This document shows, in pieces, positions 61,180 through 64,000 of a stretch of 64,000 bases of DNA. Origin of the DNA: an uncultured Coprococcus sp. Lineage in GTDB: Bacteria > Bacillota > Clostridia > Lachnospirales > Lachnospiraceae. A model generated the notes under the pieces. The model made no database searches. It was not told the DNA's origin and was given only the letters and a program-made list of their open reading frames with translations. The translations under genes were made by a program, and so were the position numbers. The DNA is taken from the NCBI GenBank assembly GCA_934247115.1, contig CAKQIY010000008.1:8114-72113 (forward strand), read 5' to 3'. How positions within the stretch are numbered: the stretch's first letter is position 1; every line of letters starts with the position of its first letter.

Positions 61180-63657
61180 TCAATTTATATCATATACACT
61201 TCTAAGTCTCAGCTTATCCACGCTTCCACTTATAACCTTTACAGTCTTTGAATCTGCATTCAGGTCAAAATAATTATCCGACAGGATCAGATCCTCATTT
61301 TCGTTCAGGATCTCCACACTCTTCGCATAAGCATCCGCACTGACTGTGATATAGTCGCCATCCACTGTCGCCTGTAAATGCGACTCCTCATAGCAGAAAT
61401 ACTTCGGATATGAGAATATGACAGTTCCCTCTGATATTACCTGTCCTTTCATGCTTGCCTGATAGCTCACATACTGGTGGTAAATGTCGATATCTGGAAG
61501 GTCGACCTTATCAAGCCATACGCTCGTAAGCGCTGGCACAGTGATTTCTTCCTCGTGGGATTCAATAATACGCGCTGACGCGTCCCTCAACTGCCAGGAC
61601 ACAAGTATTTTCTCTGTGTTCATGGTTTCATTTGCCACGCAGAGGTGTATGGACTTCGGGAATTCAAATGGAAGTCTCACCAGATCCTGTCCGCTTCCAA
61701 GCATGCCCTCCTCTTCACTGGAGATCATGATCGGAGCAAAGAAACGTCTTGCATAGTAGTGCAGCGCCTTTAAGCGCTGGCAGTAATCCACACTGGCCCA
61801 GGATGCAACCGGCCAGCAGTCGTTGAACTGCCAGTACACCGCTCCCATGCACCTGTCATCATTTCTGTTTCTTCGGAAATGCTCCACGCCATACCTGATG
61901 GCATCCGCCTGCAGGAGCTGTGACGCGTAGATAACCGTCTCGAAATCAGATGGATATCTATACGTCTGCTGCATATAATTCATTATCTTTCCATTTGCCG
62001 ATCCATTTCTCTGATGCCTCTCCATAATGTATGAAAAGATATTCATATCACGCTCATCATTCGTAAATGTCTCAACAGTCTTCTTTGAAGGAAATGACTG
62101 AAATCCAAATTCGGAAAGATATCTGAAGTAGAATTTTCTATACTCAGAAAATGGCTTATCACCATGCCACACATCCCAATAATGCACATCGCCACGGTTC
62201 TCGTCTCTCGGATCATCAAATGAACCACCTGAGGACGGGCTCGCTGGCCAATAAAATACCTGTGGAGCATACTGTTTCATGATCTTAGGGAGAATTCGCT
62301 CGTACATAATAATATAGTCCCGAACCTCGCTGTCCTTGCTCACCCAGTTTCTCTCCTTAACAAACTGTTCCATCTCGTTATTGCCACACATAAGCCCGAG
62401 TGACGCATGATGGCGGATTCTCTTTAAGTTGTCAATAAATTCCGCGGTGATATTTGCCTCGAATTCCGGTGTGAGATCGTAGACAGCGCACGCAAACATG
62501 AAATCCTGCCACACCACAAGTCCCATCTCATCACACATATCATAGAACCAGTCGTCCGGATAATAACCTCCGCCCCACACTCTTATAGAATTGAAGTTCG
62601 CAAATACCGCCTTCTCAAGCAGAGTCCTTGTGGTCTCAGGTGTCACACGTCCAAGAAGATGGTCCTCCGGAATGTAATCCGCACCCATGGCAAATATATT
62701 TACACCGTTTACGCAGGTGGCAAACCTCTCTCCCCATTTGTCCTTTGTACGGTCCATGGTTATTGTCCGAAGGCCGATCTTCCTCGTCCAGTTGTCAACC
62801 ACCGTACCATCGTCTTTCACAAGGTCGACGGAAACAGTGTAAAGGTTCTGCTCACCATACCCGCGCGGCCACCAGAGCTGTGGATTGTCTATGCGTATAT
62901 TCTTCGTGTTATCTTCATTCAGTATCTTGTTTATAATTTCGTTCCCGAACGGATCAATTACTCGCACCCTCACACCCAGCTGTCCCGTCTCTGATCCAGA
63001 ACCGATATGCTTCCGGACAAATTCTATCTCCGGCTTTATATCAAGTTCCACTGAGTCCTGCCCATGATACTGCAGGATTTCAACAGAATCTATCCGTGCG
63101 GTATCGATGCCAAGCAAGCTGACCGGTCTCCATATTCCTGCATCCGGAAGATGTGCCCCCCAGTCCCAGCCAAACATACAGTGAGCCTTTCTGATATGTA
63201 CAAATCCGTTCATAGCATCCTCGGTTCCCCGTGTTGGAGCCTTCGCAAATGCATCTGCGATGAACTTTGTCGGCGAATAAAAATATACACTTAGTATATT
63301 ATCCGTCTGCTTCAGGGTATCCTTTACCGAATACTCCCATGTCCTGTGCATATTGTCGACGTGTCCAAGCTTCACACCATTGAGCGTGATATCCGCAATG
63401 GTGTCCAGCCCTTCAAACCGAAGGACAACCTCATCCGATCCCAGCAGCTCATCATCACATGAAAAGCTGGTGCGGTACTCATAATCGTAATCCATCAGCT
63501 TCAGTGCTTCTATCTCATTGTCCTTCCAGAACGGATCTTCCATCTTACCCGCCTGCAGCAGATCTCCATACACCGATCCCGGCACTGTCGCCGTGATCCA
63601 TTCGCCATCGCCTGCGCGATGCATTTCCCAATTGTTGTCTACATTAATTTTTTTCAT
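61180..63657 (-). CDS. Beta-mannosidase, GH2 family
   Basis: This 825-residue intracellular glycosidase (no signal peptide) has an N-terminal sugar-binding jelly roll, Ig-like domains and a TIM barrel. The segment MFGWDWGAHLPDAGIWR and WGGGYYPDDWFYD are typical of GH2 beta-mannosidases. Acid/base Glu is in CGNNEMEQF and the nucleophile Glu in YLSEFGFQSFP. It releases mannose from beta-mannosides, and the product could feed ManA. Its GGAG site lies right beside a REP-like repeat. Confidence 0.95.
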   Translation of the reverse strand: MKKINVDNNWEMHRAGDGEWITATVPGSVYGDLLQAGKMEDPFWKDNEIEALKLMDYDYEYRTSFSCDDELLGSDEVVLRFEGLDTIADITLNGVKLGHVDNMHRTWEYSVKDTLKQTDNILSVYFYSPTKFIADAFAKAPTRGTEDAMNGFVHIRKAHCMFGWDWGAHLPDAGIWRPVSLLGIDTARIDSVEILQYHGQDSVELDIKPEIEFVRKHIGSGSETGQLGVRVRVIDPFGNEIINKILNEDNTKNIRIDNPQLWWPRGYGEQNLYTVSVDLVKDDGTVVDNWTRKIGLRTITMDRTKDKWGERFATCVNGVNIFAMGADYIPEDHLLGRVTPETTRTLLEKAVFANFNSIRVWGGGYYPDDWFYDMCDEMGLVVWQDFMFACAVYDLTPEFEANITAEFIDNLKRIRHHASLGLMCGNNEMEQFVKERNWVSKDSEVRDYIIMYERILPKIMKQYAPQVFYWPASPSSGGSFDDPRDENRGDVHYWDVWHGDKPFSEYRKFYFRYLSEFGFQSFPSKKTVETFTNDERDMNIFSYIMERHQRNGSANGKIMNYMQQTYRYPSDFETVIYASQLLQADAIRYGVEHFRRNRNDDRCMGAVYWQFNDCWPVASWASVDYCQRLKALHYYARRFFAPIMISSEEEGMLGSGQDLVRLPFEFPKSIHLCVANETMNTEKILVSWQLRDASARIIESHEEEITVPALTSVWLDKVDLPDIDIYHQYVSYQASMKGQVISEGTVIFSYPKYFCYEESHLQATVDGDYITVSADAYAKSVEILNENEDLILSDNYFDLNADSKTVKVISGSVDKLRLRSVYDIN

Positions 63658-63668
63658 TTTTTCTCCAT

Positions 63669-63803
63669 GGGGACGTTCCTTTTGTCACGCAAAGCGTCCC
63701 CTGTATTATTATTATTGGGGACGTTGCTTTTGTCACGCAAAGCGTCCCTCTGTCTTATAAAATCGTGACACGGGGACAGTCCTCGTGACAAAAGCAACGT
63801 CCC
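63669..63803. repeat. REP-like element of GGGGACGTT/TTTGTCACG units
   Basis: Two direct units GGGGACGTT(C/G)CTTTTGTCACG each followed by CAAAGCGTCCC lie at 63669 and 63717. An inverted copy at 63784-63803 pairs perfectly over 20 bases with 63718-63737. The last base touches the stop codon of the next gene. Similar GGGGACG...TTGTCAC repeats are known in Clostridia and Desulfotomaculum-type genomes, sometimes with Y1 (RAYT) transposases; none is visible here. Confidence 0.85.
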
Positions 63804-64000
63804 TAATACAGCATCTTATCTGTCCACTCTTTCTCTTTAAATCCAGGCAATACGAAACCTTCAGCAACGACAAGTGGTCTCTTCACCAACATGCCATTTG
63901 TCGCAAGAAGCTGTAACTGCTCATCCTCGCTCATTTCCGGGAGCTTGTCCTTCAGTTTCATCTCCTTATACAGCATGCCGCTCGTATTGAAGAATCTCTT
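63803..64000 (-). CDS. ArsC/Spx-family protein, N-terminus beyond window
   Basis: The frame is open from the window edge to TAG at 63805-63803 (65 residues). FFNTSGMLYKEM, MSEDEQLQLLATNGMLVKRP and GFKEKEW match the C-terminal half of arsenate reductase-like proteins of the Spx/YffB group. The N-terminal CxxC or Cys is not visible. The stop shares a base with the REP element. Confidence 0.88.
   Translation of the reverse strand, partial: KRFFNTSGMLYKEMKLKDKLPEMSEDEQLQLLATNGMLVKRPLVVAEGFVLPGFKEKEWTDKMLY

Overview
The window looks like a chromosomal segment from a Lachnospiraceae-type gut anaerobe (Clostridia, Firmicutes). The signs are AGGAGG ribosome sites, a SufCBDSU iron-sulfur operon behind an Rrf2 regulator, an agr-type cyclic-peptide signalling locus with GHKL and LytTR partners, OmpR-type regulators, Big_2 surface domains and gene families typical of that group. 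Coprococcus or a close relative is my best guess from protein style, not proof. Almost all genes are on the minus strand. I saw no rRNA, tRNA, CRISPR array, integrase or complete insertion sequence.

Layout, left to right. (1) 0-6.5 kb is a signalling block. In transcription order (right to left) it reads XRE regulator, agrA-like LytTR regulator, agrC-like GHKL kinase, agrD pre-peptide, agrB processing protease, lone winged-helix protein, then a V4R-domain protein, a second LytTR regulator and a second GHKL kinase cut by the window edge. A perfect 12-bp hairpin masks half of the agrD ribosome site. (2) 6.6-17.8 kb is an assimilatory sulfate operon: GDSL hydrolase, cysK, sulfate-binding lipoprotein, CysT, CysW, CysA, APS reductase AprA and AprB, CysD and CysN. 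Several of its gaps hold palindromic elements. (3) 17.8-22.4 kb has a Big_2 surface protein and a short KdpDE-like two-component system. (4) 22.4-28 kb is rrf2-sufC-sufB-sufD-sufS-sufU. Its promoter carries the same 17-bp palindrome as the sulfate operon promoter, so one Rrf2 regulator probably controls both cysteine/sulfide supply and iron-sulfur assembly.

(5) 28-31 kb: DegV lipid-binding protein, the tail of a lost GGDEF gene, mannose-6-phosphate isomerase and a NUDIX hydrolase. (6) 31-36 kb: zinc uptake operon (Fur/Zur, small Cys/His membrane protein, ZnuA, ZnuC, ZnuB, lipoprotein). (7) 36-43 kb: methyltransferase, TetR regulator, KptA, NUDIX, SbcC and SbcD. (8) 43-46.8 kb: Rpn-type nuclease with a coding minisatellite, a decayed aldo/keto reductase, an NAD(P)H oxidoreductase behind a MerR-type promoter, and two small membrane proteins. 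(9) 46.9-54.8 kb: FtsX-type ABC exporter with kinase and regulator, MutS-like ATPase, cytidylate-kinase-like protein. (10) 55-61 kb is an accessory stretch: GNAT, KilA-N protein, XRE with an unknown partner, two metallophosphatases, an unknown protein, a divergent XRE and a HAD phosphatase. (11) 61-64 kb: beta-mannosidase, a REP-like repeat and the end of an ArsC/Spx-family gene.

Functional reading: the sulfate operon makes sulfide and cysteine, the SUF operon spends cysteine sulfur on clusters, and APS reductase and the ferredoxin-like subunit need those clusters; a shared Rrf2 operator would tie supply to demand. The agr block is a complete quorum-sensing circuit with extra regulators at both ends. 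The second kinase/regulator pair starts from a promoter that overlaps the agr terminator.
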